Positions 54,488 to 63,557 are shown, counted from the first letter of the stretch. The stretch: DNA of 64,000 bases from Amphibacillus sp. MSJ-3 (GCF_018919165.1 NZ_JAHLQM010000009.1:1-64000), one strand, 5' to 3'. Numbers and translations are program-made. The notes: generated by a model from the letters alone, not told the origin.

Positions 54488-55630
54488 TTACTCCCAATTG
54501 TTTTCTGTTGTTCCATTTATCTCTGGTGATTCAGTTGTTTCGGGTGTTTCTGTTACCCCTGGTGTTTCATCTGTTGTCGTTGAGCCATCTGTTGTGGTTG
54601 ACTCATCTTCATTTAAATCAAATGTTAATTCGCTTTCGTCGATTAAGCCTAAGTGATGTTGCAAAATTTGTTTTGTTTTTGCTAAACTTTCTTCATCGAG
54701 TTGATAATAGTAATAATCTGTCCAGAGATCAGTTCCTTCTAAGTTAAGCATTTCAAGTTCAAGTTTGCCTGAAATACCATATGAGATGAATGCCATCATA
54801 TCGTTAAATAACAGATTCGTCTTCATATTATCTCCGACAGCTTCAATGACATTATCTAGTTTATTAATTGAACCTAAGGATACAGCTTTATTTAGAATGG
54901 CTTCCATTACTTGTTGCTGACGTTTCCCACGTTCGATATCATTGTCTAACTTTCTTGTTCGAACAATGGCTAGAGCTTCTTCACCATCAATCTGTTGAAC
55001 ACCTGGGTATAAGTGAATCGCATCTCTTTTATCATCAGAATTTGATTCGGTAAATTCGTAAGGAACATCGAATTCAATCCCACCAAGTGCATCGATAACA
55101 TCTACAAAAGCATTAAAATTAAGTCGTACCCAATAGTCAACTGGAACATCAAAAGTATGTTCTACGGCGCCAATTGTGGCAAGCGGTCCACCCAAAGCAT
55201 GGGCGTGAGTGATCTTGTCATTATAGCCAACCTTTGGGATATATACTAATGAGTCACGTGGAATACTTAATAATTTTACACTATTTTCATCTTTGTTTAA
55301 GGTTGCTAAGATCAGTGCATCTGATCTAAATGAGTCCCCTGAATTGACACGGTGTTCACTTTCATCTACTCCAATAAATAGGACGGATACATGATCTACA
55401 CCGGGATCAACATTGTATTCTCTTAGTTCTGAATGCTCACGACCATCATCCTCATAGGACTCATCCACTGTATTCTGTGCTTTATTAATTAAATTAAATG
55501 CATAAACAGAGGTTGCGGTTATCAATAGTAATAATGGTACAAATATTAAAAATAATAACTTCCTATTTCTTCGTTTCTTTCTAATTCGACGTTTAACTTT
55601 TCGTGATTTATATTGACTGTCTTTTTTCAT
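54488..55630 (-). CDS. LytR-CpsA-Psr (LCP) family wall-polymer ligase, TagU-like
   Basis: LCP proteins move undecaprenyl-linked polymers onto peptidoglycan outside the membrane. The 380-residue protein has a very basic N terminus (KSRKVKRRIRKKRRNRKLLF), one membrane helix and the LCP domain: FRSDALILATLNKDENSVKL, LSIPRDSLVYIP, KITHAHALGGP and IVRTRKLDNDIERGKRQQQV, with the conserved Arg and Asp residues. The C terminus is a Thr/Glu-rich tail. ATG 55630 lies downstream of a good promoter, so the longer open frame from 55723 is rejected. It is the probable enzyme that anchors the polymer of this locus (inference). Confidence 0.92.
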   Translation of the reverse strand: MKKDSQYKSRKVKRRIRKKRRNRKLLFLIFVPLLLLITATSVYAFNLINKAQNTVDESYEDDGREHSELREYNVDPGVDHVSVLFIGVDESEHRVNSGDSFRSDALILATLNKDENSVKLLSIPRDSLVYIPKVGYNDKITHAHALGGPLATIGAVEHTFDVPVDYWVRLNFNAFVDVIDALGGIEFDVPYEFTESNSDDKRDAIHLYPGVQQIDGEEALAIVRTRKLDNDIERGKRQQQVMEAILNKAVSLGSINKLDNVIEAVGDNMKTNLLFNDMMAFISYGISGKLELEMLNLEGTDLWTDYYYYQLDEESLAKTKQILQHHLGLIDESELTFDLNEDESTTTDGSTTTDETPGVTETPETTESPEINGTTENNWE

Positions 55631-55673
55631 ACCTAATCCCCTTAAAATAAGTAAATGAATTACGCTATCAATC

Positions 55674-55702
55674 ATTGTACTATTTAATACCCAAAAGGTA
55701 AA
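55674..55702 (-). promoter_or_regulatory. Sigma-A promoter of the LCP gene
   Basis: On the minus strand TTTACC (55,697-55,702) and TACAAT (55,674-55,679) are 17 bases apart. Confidence 0.6.
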
Positions 55703-56418
55703 TTGCTTTTTTGTAAAAGTCATGCTTGTAACAATAATTTAATGAACTTAATCGACTTATCGATTAGTCGTCTAGCTACCGAAAAAGTGACAAGATATGC
55801 TAAAAATCGTTCAAATGGACTACTTTATCTTATGATCTTTGTCAGATTAAGGCAAGCTAAACATCCACTGTAATCATCAAAAAAAATTTTTTTACTGGTA
55901 GTTGATCTCTTTACATAATCGGTTGGTTATCCTTGTAAGACTAAATGGGTCCTTACAGATAAACAATGCAGGATAGATAGAGATTATGAAGGAAATCTAA
56001 CAATTGTCAAGTAGTAAAGTCATTCATTCAAAAGTAGGTGTCTGCTTGTTAGATAAAGTCAGTTTAAATTTTCTGTTTAACCAGTCTTATTCGGAGATGG
56101 ATCGACCGCACAAGGCATCATGCCGTTTGAATCTTTCCCAAAAAATTTAGCACAGCATTGAATGAATCAAGCAAACAACAAGCGACAGTTGTAAATGAGC
56201 GGAATGCGGATAAGTAAATTCCTCTATAATAGATAGTTTCCCCGAACAGCTTGTGGATATTAATTAATCCAAGCAATAATAGGAAAAGGGAAAAAGTAAC
56301 ATAACATTTTTTAGTAATAAAAAAGAAATAAATGAAATCAATTCACTAGAGCTTAGTGGTGAAAAAGGAATCGAAGAAATAAAAAGGGTTGATTAGAGGA
56401 CTTCTTGGAATAGAAAAA
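55703..56418. other. Intergenic region without a recognised gene
   Basis: About 700 bases with many stops in all frames. A stretch at 56,088-56,165 reads GDGSTAQGIMPFESFPKNLA, then QH and a stop, which looks like a protein fragment but has no recognisable family. Nothing else is seen. Confidence 0.4.
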
Positions 56419-56448
56419 GGATCGGTATCCCTGGATGAATACCGATCC
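56419..56448 (-). terminator. Terminator of the zinc-ribbon membrane-protein gene
   Basis: GGATCGGTAT pairs with ATACCGATCC, followed by TTTTTC on the minus strand. Confidence 0.7.
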
Positions 56449-56566
56449 TGTCATATAAGCACTGCTTAGGATTAAAGTGATTATCCTAATTTTTCAAGCT
56501 AGAAAAAAATAACTTAAGTTATCTTCTCTCAATATGGCGAACTTGTGACAGTGACTGTGCTTCTAT

Positions 56567-57451
56567 TTACCAAAAGAAGCTGTTGAAAAGTTCACCTATG
56601 AAGGCATCACCTAATAAAAGGATGATAAGAAGGATTGCAGCGTTATTAATGATGATTACATAAATGAAATCAAGTCCACCTTTTTTATAGTGTGTTTCTT
56701 TAATTGAGATCATTGTTCCGATGTTTACCAAGCTTATCATGATTAACCCGATAGAGAAGAGTATGGTACTAATGAAATAAGCATTAAAGGCAAGCAGGAT
56801 AATCGATAAGAGCACTAAACAAGCTGGGATATTTAGCAAGGTTGCAAAGCGAGTGAAAATTAATGAAATATCAATCTCTACCTTCATTAGCTGGACACAA
56901 GCAAAGATGATCCCAACGAGGGCCGCAAGAACAATGAGATAAATAAAAAATGGAATAATGACGGTATCAAAAAAAGATGGTTCATATAAGAATCTAGGCA
57001 CTTTTAATGAAGAAAAATAGATCATTAATGGTGTAAGTAAAGAAAAAATAATAACTGTGATCAAACTATTAATAAGATCAGTTCGATTATTTGTCACTTG
57101 TTTAGAAGCTTCAAAAGGTGATTTTAAAGCATTTAATACATATGACCAATAGTTTTTACTAATTTCCTTTGTCTTTTCAACAAATTCATTTGGTTCAGTG
57201 GGCTGTGGTTTTTCTTCAATTTGATTGCTTGGTTCTTGTTCAAATTGCTCATTTTCTTCTACTTGATTAGCTGGTTGTTGAGTAAGTTGCTCGTTTGTTT
57301 CAACTAGATTTGCCTGGTCTTGATCGACTTGCTCACTCGCACCAAGGGGTGGAATATTGCTTTCTTCAACTTTTGGATCAAGCTTTGCACCACAGTTCGT
57401 ACAGAATTTTGAATCTGGATTGTTTACTGTTTGACATTTTGGGCAATACAT
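56567..57451 (-). CDS. Zinc-ribbon and multi-span membrane protein
   Basis: The 294-residue protein has an N-terminal zinc ribbon with two CxxC pairs (MYCPKCQTVN and FCTNCGAKLD), a low-complexity linker of Gln/Glu/Asn/Pro repeats (NQVEENEQFEQEPSNQIEE) and five or so hydrophobic segments resembling the Yip1-like fold. Such proteins are common in Bacillaceae and of unknown role, perhaps sensing or membrane organisation. The gene stands alone, transcribed away from the capsule genes. The 475 bases to its right (57,452-57,926) show no gene. Confidence 0.7.
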   Translation of the reverse strand: MYCPKCQTVNNPDSKFCTNCGAKLDPKVEESNIPPLGASEQVDQDQANLVETNEQLTQQPANQVEENEQFEQEPSNQIEEKPQPTEPNEFVEKTKEISKNYWSYVLNALKSPFEASKQVTNNRTDLINSLITVIIFSLLTPLMIYFSSLKVPRFLYEPSFFDTVIIPFFIYLIVLAALVGIIFACVQLMKVEIDISLIFTRFATLLNIPACLVLLSIILLAFNAYFISTILFSIGLIMISLVNIGTMISIKETHYKKGGLDFIYVIIINNAAILLIILLLGDAFIGELFNSFFW

Positions 57452-57926
57452 TGTTATCCATCTCCTTTATAAAAAAGTTTCTCTTAGGGTATAAGTGTAT
57501 AAGAGTAGGCGGTAAATTTAAAGGGAATTCGTGAAAAATTTAAATATTTAGAAAAAATAAAAGATTTTAGAGTGCTTTGTATTCAATACAATGTTACTAT
57601 ATGATAGTAGAGTAAATTAGAACAAGTTTGTGACCAGCTTTTTTGTAAAATGGGTCAATTATTGCTTTGAGGTATCCGATATAAGTAAATAGGACTTACT
57701 TAATGATAACAAGAGAGGGGGAGAAAGCCAACTAGACGAACAGATAAAGAACATAGTTTGTTCCAAACAAGAACATAAGTCTTTTATCGCAACATAATGC
57801 GTTCGCGAGATTATCTCCCATTTTACTACACAGTTCGACAAAAGGCTGTGCTATAATATTTTCAATATAATGAACTATTGATTTTTACTGAAATAGTTCC
57901 ACATAACTATTGGAGGACAACATATT

Positions 57927-58694
57927 ATGGATGAAACGATCACGATTACAGAGATTGCTCAAATTATTAGAAAGCGATTAGGTTTGATTTTGGGTCTTAC
58001 ATTTGGAGCGGCTCTTATTAGTGGGCTGTTTACCTTATTTTTTATCACACCTACTTACCAGGCTGATTCACAGTTTTTAGTAAATCAGAATCAAAGCCAA
58101 GTCGATTCAACAGCTGAATTAAATGACATTCGCACGAATATAGAACTTATTAATACTTATAGCGTAATTATCAAAAGTAACCGTGTTTTAGATGAAGTCA
58201 TTGATGAGCTTAATTTAGCGATGACATCAGGAACTCTAAGTGAAAAGCTATCAGTTTCCAATGAAAATAATTCACAGGTTGTCACTGTATCGGCCACGGA
58301 TTCTGATCCAGAAATGGCAGTAGAGATTGCCAACACAACCGTCAATGTTTTTAAAAATCAAATTGGTGAATTAATGAATAAAGATAATGTTAATATTTTA
58401 AATGCTGCTGAATTACCGGATGATCCAACACCAGTCAGCCCTAACACGCTATTAAATGTCGCAATCGCATTTGTTCTTGGTGCAATGGTTGGTATCGGAC
58501 TTGCCTTCTTATTAGAATTCATAGATACAAGCATAAAAACAGAAGCGGATATTGACCATACATTAGGCATACCAGTGATTGGTATTGTTTCGAAAATTAG
58601 TGAAAAGGATTTATTGAACACCCAAAATCCATCAATGGTACGAATAAATAGAGGAGGGGCAAGGTACGATGATCAAGCGAAAAAGACCAGTTAA
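57927..58694 (+). CDS. Polysaccharide co-polymerase / tyrosine-kinase modulator (Wzz/YwqC-like)
   Basis: The 255-residue protein has two membrane helices (about residues 18-42 and 172-196) that flank an extracytoplasmic domain with TPTYQADSQFLVNQNQ; the last helix is followed by a cytoplasmic tail. This is the CapA/YwqC/EpsA-type activator of a BY-kinase. It controls chain length in capsule-type systems. TTGGAGGACAAC precedes the ATG. The kinase gene overlaps it by 26 bases. Confidence 0.9.
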   Translation: MDETITITEIAQIIRKRLGLILGLTFGAALISGLFTLFFITPTYQADSQFLVNQNQSQVDSTAELNDIRTNIELINTYSVIIKSNRVLDEVIDELNLAMTSGTLSEKLSVSNENNSQVVTVSATDSDPEMAVEIANTTVNVFKNQIGELMNKDNVNILNAAELPDDPTPVSPNTLLNVAIAFVLGAMVGIGLAFLLEFIDTSIKTEADIDHTLGIPVIGIVSKISEKDLLNTQNPSMVRINRGGARYDDQAKKTS

Positions 58695-59358
58695 TCAATC
58701 AACCAGACAGTTGATTACCAAGTTAAATCCACGTTCTCCAATTTCCGAACAGTTTCGGACGATCCGGACCAATTTACAATTTGCCTCGATTGATGAAAAA
58801 CTAGAAACGATACTCGTCACATCGCCAGGGCCATCTGAAGGGAAATCATCAATTATAGCTAATCTAGCAATTGTCTTTGCTCAACAAGGTAAACGTGTCT
58901 TACTCATTGATGCGGATATGCGAAAACCAACCGTTCATTATACTTTTAAAGTAGATAATCGTCGGGGATTAAGCAGTGTACTCGTTGGGGAAGATGCCTT
59001 AGAAGAAGCCTTACAGCAATCTGATATTACAAATTTAGATCTTTTATCATCTGGACCGATTCCACCGAATCCATCCGAATTATTAGGTTCAAAGAAAATG
59101 CGACAACTGATTGAGAAAGCCAAGAACATTTATGACCTTGTTATATTTGATTCACCGCCAGTACTCGCAGTAACAGACGCACAAATTCTCGCTAATGATG
59201 TTGATGGCACCTTACTCGTCGTTCGCAGTAAGCAAACCGATCAAGACGCCGCATTAAAAGCAAAGGATCATCTTGAGTCTGTGAATGCTAAACTATTAGG
59301 TGTTGTCTTGAACGATGTTGAATCAAAGAAAGACCAATATTATTATTACGGACAATAA
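58669..59358 (+). CDS. Bacterial tyrosine kinase (YwqD/CapB-like)
   Basis: The 229-residue BY-kinase has a Walker A in SPGPSEGKSSI, Walker A-prime in VLLIDADMRKPTVH and Walker B in LVIFDSPPVLAV. The C-terminal tyrosine cluster is QYYYYGQ, the expected autophosphorylation site. It works as a pair with the preceding membrane activator to control surface-polymer synthesis. Its start lies inside the previous gene, with AGAGGAGGGG nine or ten bases upstream. The likely cognate phosphatase starts at 63,558. Confidence 0.94.
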   Translation: MIKRKRPVNQSTRQLITKLNPRSPISEQFRTIRTNLQFASIDEKLETILVTSPGPSEGKSSIIANLAIVFAQQGKRVLLIDADMRKPTVHYTFKVDNRRGLSSVLVGEDALEEALQQSDITNLDLLSSGPIPPNPSELLGSKKMRQLIEKAKNIYDLVIFDSPPVLAVTDAQILANDVDGTLLVVRSKQTDQDAALKAKDHLESVNAKLLGVVLNDVESKKDQYYYYGQ

Positions 59359-59389
59359 ACTTGTGCTCTCTTGCGCAAGTTTTTATTTT
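59357..59389 (+). terminator. Terminator of the BY-kinase operon
   Basis: AAACTTGTGC pairs with GCGCAAGTTT around TCTCTT, followed by TTTATTTT. Confidence 0.8.
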
Positions 59390-59613
59390 ACCCAAGATTA
59401 ACTGACCGTAAGATTTTAATATATTTATTAAGAAAAATGATTGGATGTTAAGTTTGGAAATGAAATCCGTGATTGTTAATGGATGTTTACATAGGCGATG
59501 AAGAATAATCCTGCTAAATGAGGATGCTCTTTATTGGATGAAGTATTTTTTAATAGACAGACGCTTCTTTAAAAAAATATTTTTGCTATTGTGTTCTGAT
59601 AAATCAGCTAGCT

Positions 59614-59648
59614 TGTCAAACTTGCAACTTTTCCCTCTAATCGCATAT
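59614..59648 (+). repeat. Copy of the thiT promoter-region sequence
   Basis: About 35 bases (TGTCAAACTTGCA, then CTTTTCC and TCTAATCGC) nearly match 62,113-62,146, where they form the thiT promoter. Here the -10 has decayed to TATCAG and no riboswitch follows. A trace of the dispersed repeat (AGATTAACTGACCGTAAG) begins at 59,394. The rest of 59,390-59,990 shows no gene. Confidence 0.7.
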
Positions 59649-59991
59649 CAGCTGAGTTTTGCACTTTAATTAAGATAAAAGCAGTCTTAACTCATTGATC
59701 ATCCTGTATTTAAGGTAGCTTCCTTTTTACGTGAAAATGATGACCTTTAGTTATCTATTACTCACAAATTTACTTTATAAAATAACGAAAAGATTTTATT
59801 CATTGAGCCCTAAGGGGTTAAAGCTTCTAAGGTAAATAATAAGTGCAAAACTAGGGATTGAAAAATAGAAAATAAAATTTGTGAGCTAGTGACCCATTGG
59901 TTTTATTTTGCTTTAGTCTTTCTCATCTTAACTACGAGACCTTAGCCTTGAACCCCAAAATTTTCTTCTCTCATTTTACCCACTATATAAA

Positions 59992-60045
59992 CTTACATAA
60001 TCTTTACATTCTGTTCATACTGGCTTAGCATTCGTCTAATATACT
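59992..60045 (+). promoter_or_regulatory. PhoP box and promoter of the phosphatase gene
   Basis: Four hexamers, CTTACA (59,992), TTTACA (60,003), TTCATA (60,014) and TTAGCA (60,025), are spaced at exactly 11 bases. This is the PhoP-box pattern of Bacillus (TTAACA-like direct repeats). A TATACT -10 lies at 60,040-60,045 with no good -35, as expected of a PhoP-activated promoter. Phosphate starvation should induce the downstream gene. Confidence 0.65.
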
Positions 60046-60119
60046 TGGTTTTGAGAGTAGGCAAATCTCTCATGAAGAATGATCAGAGCTTTTAAAAAAT
60101 AAGGTAAGGAGAAGAAAAA

Positions 60120-61943
60120 ATGGGAAAAGTACACAAAAGGTATTGTTTAATGCGTATGATTCTGATTTTATTATTTGCCTTTACTTTACTCGGTTGTCAG
60201 CAAAATACATCAGGTGAGTCACTAGATGAAGAGGATTCGGTGTTGGAAGAACCCCCTTCAGGAACAGAGGCTGAAGAATCTGAAGTTGAAGAAGAAGAGG
60301 GCAAACTTTTGGCTGATAAGCCAGAAGTTACTGAAATTAAAGAAAATAATGAGCCAAACCGTATGATTACAACATTCAATGGAGATACACAAACACAAAT
60401 GGCGTTTAACTGGTATACGACAGAATTATTTGATGATGCAAAAGTTTGGATTAGTACATCTGAAGATTTAAGTGATGCAAGCATTTTTGATGCAGAAGCT
60501 ACAGAGGTGACTAATCGATATGCTGAAAGAACAGATGAGGGCTATTTTATCTTTGCTGATGTAGAAATGGACGATGAGGAAAATCCAATTAAAGATGAAA
60601 ATGGGGACCTAATGATCAACGGATTTTATACGGATGAAGGGAAAGAAGGTTCTGATTGGACAAATGGTTCTGAAGTTGGTTACCTTGAACTGATCGATGT
60701 GACAGAATACTCATATAAAGCGCTAGCAACTGATTTAGAGCCAGATACGAAATATTATTACCAGGTTGGAAGTGAATCTGGAGAGAAAAGTAAAGTGGGC
60801 ACATTTGAAACAGCTGGCGAATCAGGGGATGAATTTACTTTCATTCATTACACTGATACACAAAATGCTTTTTGGAATGAACATGTGCGAAACGAAGCAT
60901 CCTTCGGTGCGGATACGATTAAACAAGCACTCGATATGACTGAAGATGTGAAATTTGTATTACATACGGGTGATTTAGTCGAAATTGCGGAAGTGGAGGA
61001 TGAATGGGTGGATATTTATTCACAATCTGAGGAATCCTGGTTAAAACAACCTCTAGTTGTAGCACCAGGGAACCATGATGAATATACTTTATACGCGGAC
61101 TCTTTAGTTGAAGAGAAATTTAATGAGCATATCAATGTACCTGTAACAAATGATAATACGAGTGGCGGTTCATACTACTCTTTTGATTATAATGGTGTCC
61201 ATTTTGTAGTTGCTAATACGAATGATAATAAAGTGTCAGAAGACAATCCTGAGGGAAAAGCTATGGGAGATGAGCAACTAGCTTGGATTGAAGAAGATAT
61301 TAAACAAGCGCGTGAGAATGGTGCAAAATGGATTATTTTATCTTACCACAAACCGCTATTTTCTAAATCCTATCACTCCTTGCAAGATGAGGATGTTCAA
61401 AAAGTAAGAGAAGAATTTATGCAAATGATTGATGAATTAGATGTTGATTTAGCTTTACAAGGACACGATCATGTTATTTCTAGAACGAAGGCACTAAGCT
61501 TTGTATCTACCGAAGAAAATTTTTCTAATGCTGTGATTGATCAAGCGGAAGTTGTTGTGGGCGAAGATGATGTAGAATATTATAAGAACCCTGAAGGAAC
61601 TGTGTTTGTTTTACCGAATACAGGCGGTACAAAAGCATATAATGATATTTTTAGTCATTCTTTAGACTATATTCACAAAGTGAGACCTAAATTAGATTGG
61701 TTGACACAAGAAGATGTTGATTATTACAATAACCTCTTTGCTTTCGGTGAACAACCACAAAAGGATGAGGCTTTTGAAGAGTCACATTCTAATCACCGTG
61801 ATTCGGCAGTACAAAACTTTGCCATTTATCATGTAGATGGAGACGAACTTAAGGTAGAAATTTACCAAGTGACTGGTGAACTACTTGAGGGTGAGGATCG
61901 TATAGTCGAGAAAGTGCATGAATTCGGTATTGTTAAAGAGTAA
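60120..61943 (+). CDS. Secreted purple-acid-phosphatase-like metallophosphoesterase lipoprotein
   Basis: The 607-residue protein starts with a lipoprotein signal (MRMILILLFAFTLLGCQQ; lipobox TLLGC) and a very acidic linker. A fibronectin-like N-terminal purple acid phosphatase domain (MAFNWYTTELFDDAKVWIS; DLEPDTKYYYQVG) is followed by the metallophosphoesterase core: FIHYTDTQ, LHTGDLVE, APGNHDEY, ILSYHKPLF and ALQGHDHVIS. It would hydrolyse phosphate esters outside the cell. The PhoP box upstream agrees with phosphate scavenging. A terminator (AGACCCCTGA with TCAGGGG, then T) follows at about 61,970-62,000. Confidence 0.88.
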   Translation: MGKVHKRYCLMRMILILLFAFTLLGCQQNTSGESLDEEDSVLEEPPSGTEAEESEVEEEEGKLLADKPEVTEIKENNEPNRMITTFNGDTQTQMAFNWYTTELFDDAKVWISTSEDLSDASIFDAEATEVTNRYAERTDEGYFIFADVEMDDEENPIKDENGDLMINGFYTDEGKEGSDWTNGSEVGYLELIDVTEYSYKALATDLEPDTKYYYQVGSESGEKSKVGTFETAGESGDEFTFIHYTDTQNAFWNEHVRNEASFGADTIKQALDMTEDVKFVLHTGDLVEIAEVEDEWVDIYSQSEESWLKQPLVVAPGNHDEYTLYADSLVEEKFNEHINVPVTNDNTSGGSYYSFDYNGVHFVVANTNDNKVSEDNPEGKAMGDEQLAWIEEDIKQARENGAKWIILSYHKPLFSKSYHSLQDEDVQKVREEFMQMIDELDVDLALQGHDHVISRTKALSFVSTEENFSNAVIDQAEVVVGEDDVEYYKNPEGTVFVLPNTGGTKAYNDIFSHSLDYIHKVRPKLDWLTQEDVDYYNNLFAFGEQPQKDEAFEESHSNHRDSAVQNFAIYHVDGDELKVEIYQVTGELLEGEDRIVEKVHEFGIVKE

Positions 61944-61970
61944 ATGTATGAAGTATGAGTAAAACAGATA

Positions 61971-62000
61971 GACCCCTGATTATTGTCAGGGGTTTTTTGT
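61971..62000 (+). terminator. Terminator of the phosphatase gene
   Basis: CCCCTGA pairs with TCAGGGG with a short loop and a T tract. Confidence 0.75.
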
Positions 62001-62120
62001 AATATTGTCAAGCTATATCATTCTATAGTTGTGGGGGATTTTCGAAACTGATTTTGGCTTTTTATATTTAATTTAATCAAATTGATGTAGAGTTATAACA
62101 AATGAGTCAGTCTGTCAAAC

Positions 62121-62149
62121 TTGCATCTTTTCCTCTAATCGCTTATAAT
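62121..62149 (+). promoter_or_regulatory. Sigma-A promoter of thiT
   Basis: TTGCAT (62,121-62,126) and a perfect TATAAT (62,144-62,149) have a 17-base spacer, just before the riboswitch. Confidence 0.8.
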
Positions 62150-62177
62150 GACAAATAATGAAAAAAGCATATAATTT

Positions 62178-62277
62178 AAGCCTACAGGGGGAGCTGAGTT
62201 GAGTCGGCTGAGAAAGAACACAAATTGTTCTGACCCCATGAACCTGTTAGTTAGTACTAGCGTAGGGATGGTGGCTT
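62178..62277 (+). promoter_or_regulatory. TPP (THI-box) riboswitch
   Basis: The conserved pieces are present: GGGGGAGCTGAG, GGCTGAGAAAG, GACCCCATGAACCTG and AGTACTAGCGTAGGGAT, closed by an outer stem pairing GCCTAC-side and GTAGG/GGC-side bases. Thiamine pyrophosphate binding should cut expression of the downstream transporter. Confidence 0.95.
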
Positions 62278-62300
62278 TTTTGATGGTCTTATAGCGAAAC

Positions 62301-62357
62301 AAAAGCAATGTGAGCGGGTCCTCCATCAGGAAGCATCCCCTTGGCATTGCTTTTTTT
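62301..62357 (+). terminator. Riboswitch-controlled terminator
   Basis: AAAAGCAATG pairs with CATTGCTTTT around an internal hairpin, followed by seven T. It lies between the aptamer and thiT, the place for the off state. Confidence 0.75.
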
Positions 62358-62407
62358 GTCGCTTATTTTTATAAATAGCCATTCAAAAAGATTAGATTCC
62401 TTTATCC

Positions 62408-62535
62408 TAGCTTAACTGATTGTAAGGTTGTGACTTCAACAATTTAAGTAAAACCAGCGAATGATAAAGGGGAATTCATCTCTTACTCAATAGATAAGGA
62501 GAAACTCTTATTGAGTGAGGTTTGCTCTATAGATT
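62408..62535 (+). repeat. Dispersed intergenic repeat, degenerate copy
   Basis: CTTAACTGATTGTAAGG and ACTTCAACAATTTAAG begin the copy and ATTGAGTGAGGTTTGC ends it, matching the family outline. It sits between the riboswitch terminator and thiT. Confidence 0.4.
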
Positions 62536-62602
62536 GGATAGATATAGGTTACTTATCTGAGCATTTTTCTTTTTGAAGGAAAATTACAAGGGGGAATTTT
62601 TC

Positions 62603-63175
62603 ATGCAATCAAAACGTACACTATTCTTAATTGAAGTGGCCATTTTTACCGCACTTGCTCTTATTTTAGATATCACACCGTTTTTATCATTTAAAATCTG
62701 GCCACAAGGTGGGTCAATATCTTTTGCAATGATCCCAATCTTCATCGTAGCTTATCGCTGGGGACTAAAAGGCGGATTATTGTCAGGTTTTCTTTTGGGT
62801 ATTCTTCAAATTGCAAGTGGAACAGCTTGGATTGCCCATCCGATTCAAGGAATTCTTGACTATCCAGTTGCATTTACTGTACTTGGTATTGCTGGCCTTT
62901 TTGCACCTGCGGCTCAAAATGCATTAAAACAAGAAAACACAAAGCGTTTTGTCGGAATGGTAACATTAGGTGTCCTGTTAGGAATTACGCTTCGATTTAT
63001 TGCTCATTTTATTGCTGGAGTCGTTTTCTTTGAATCCTTGATTGATGGAATGAACATTTGGCTTTACTCACTCGTCTACAACAGTTCATATTTGATTCCT
63101 TCATTTTTTATTAATGTTCTGGTAGTGAGTTTCTTATTTAATAAACGTCCATCTCTGATCGTAACAAGTAAATAA
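62603..63175 (+). CDS. thiT: Thiamine ECF transporter substrate-binding subunit ThiT
   Basis: ThiT (YuaJ) is the S component that binds thiamine and docks on the shared EcfA/EcfA'/EcfT module. The 190-residue protein has six membrane helices and the family stretches WPQGGSISFAMIPIFIVAYR and WIAHPIQGILDYPVAFTVLG, which hold the thiamine-binding residues. ATG 62603 after GGGGGAA is preferred; the open frame from 62573 lacks a ribosome binding site. The TPP riboswitch upstream confirms the substrate. Confidence 0.96.
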   Translation: MQSKRTLFLIEVAIFTALALILDITPFLSFKIWPQGGSISFAMIPIFIVAYRWGLKGGLLSGFLLGILQIASGTAWIAHPIQGILDYPVAFTVLGIAGLFAPAAQNALKQENTKRFVGMVTLGVLLGITLRFIAHFIAGVVFFESLIDGMNIWLYSLVYNSSYLIPSFFINVLVVSFLFNKRPSLIVTSK

Positions 63176-63205
63176 ACTAGTAAAAACCCGCTCACATTAG
63201 ATTGG

Positions 63206-63238
63206 AAATCCGTTCAATAGGTCATGAACGGATTTTTT
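63206..63238 (+). terminator. Terminator of thiT
   Basis: AAATCCGTTCA pairs with TGAACGGATTT across an eight-base loop and ends in TTT. The rest of 63,240-63,488 shows no gene. Confidence 0.85.
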
Positions 63239-63488
63239 ATGTTTTTCAGTTACGACAATTTAAAGATCAATGTTGAAAACGTGAATAATTTATGGATTGT
63301 TTATCGCTGAAAATCAATCACCAAACTAATCGATAAGCTATTTTACTATTGATTGCGCTTACAATATCAGTTTAATTACAATTAGACTAGTTATATTTAC
63401 TCTACTTTTACCAATAAATATCTCAACCATCGAGATAAAAAAAACAATTTGATCAGGAAAGGGAATTGGTAAAACATCATAATAATGG

Positions 63489-63517
63489 TTTCAATCATAT
63501 AAATTAACTGGTATACT
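63489..63517 (+). promoter_or_regulatory. Sigma-A promoter of the tyrosine phosphatase gene
   Basis: TTTCAA (63,489-63,494) and TATACT (63,512-63,517) are 17 bases apart. Confidence 0.6.
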
Positions 63518-63557
63518 AATAATGTTGAAATATGAGTCAAAAGGAGGGTGTTCCGAT

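Noticed and set aside
56088-56165. Possible small gene encoding GDGSTAQGIMPFESF
   Set aside because: The frame is closed by a stop a few codons upstream and has no start or ribosome binding site; at most a fossil.
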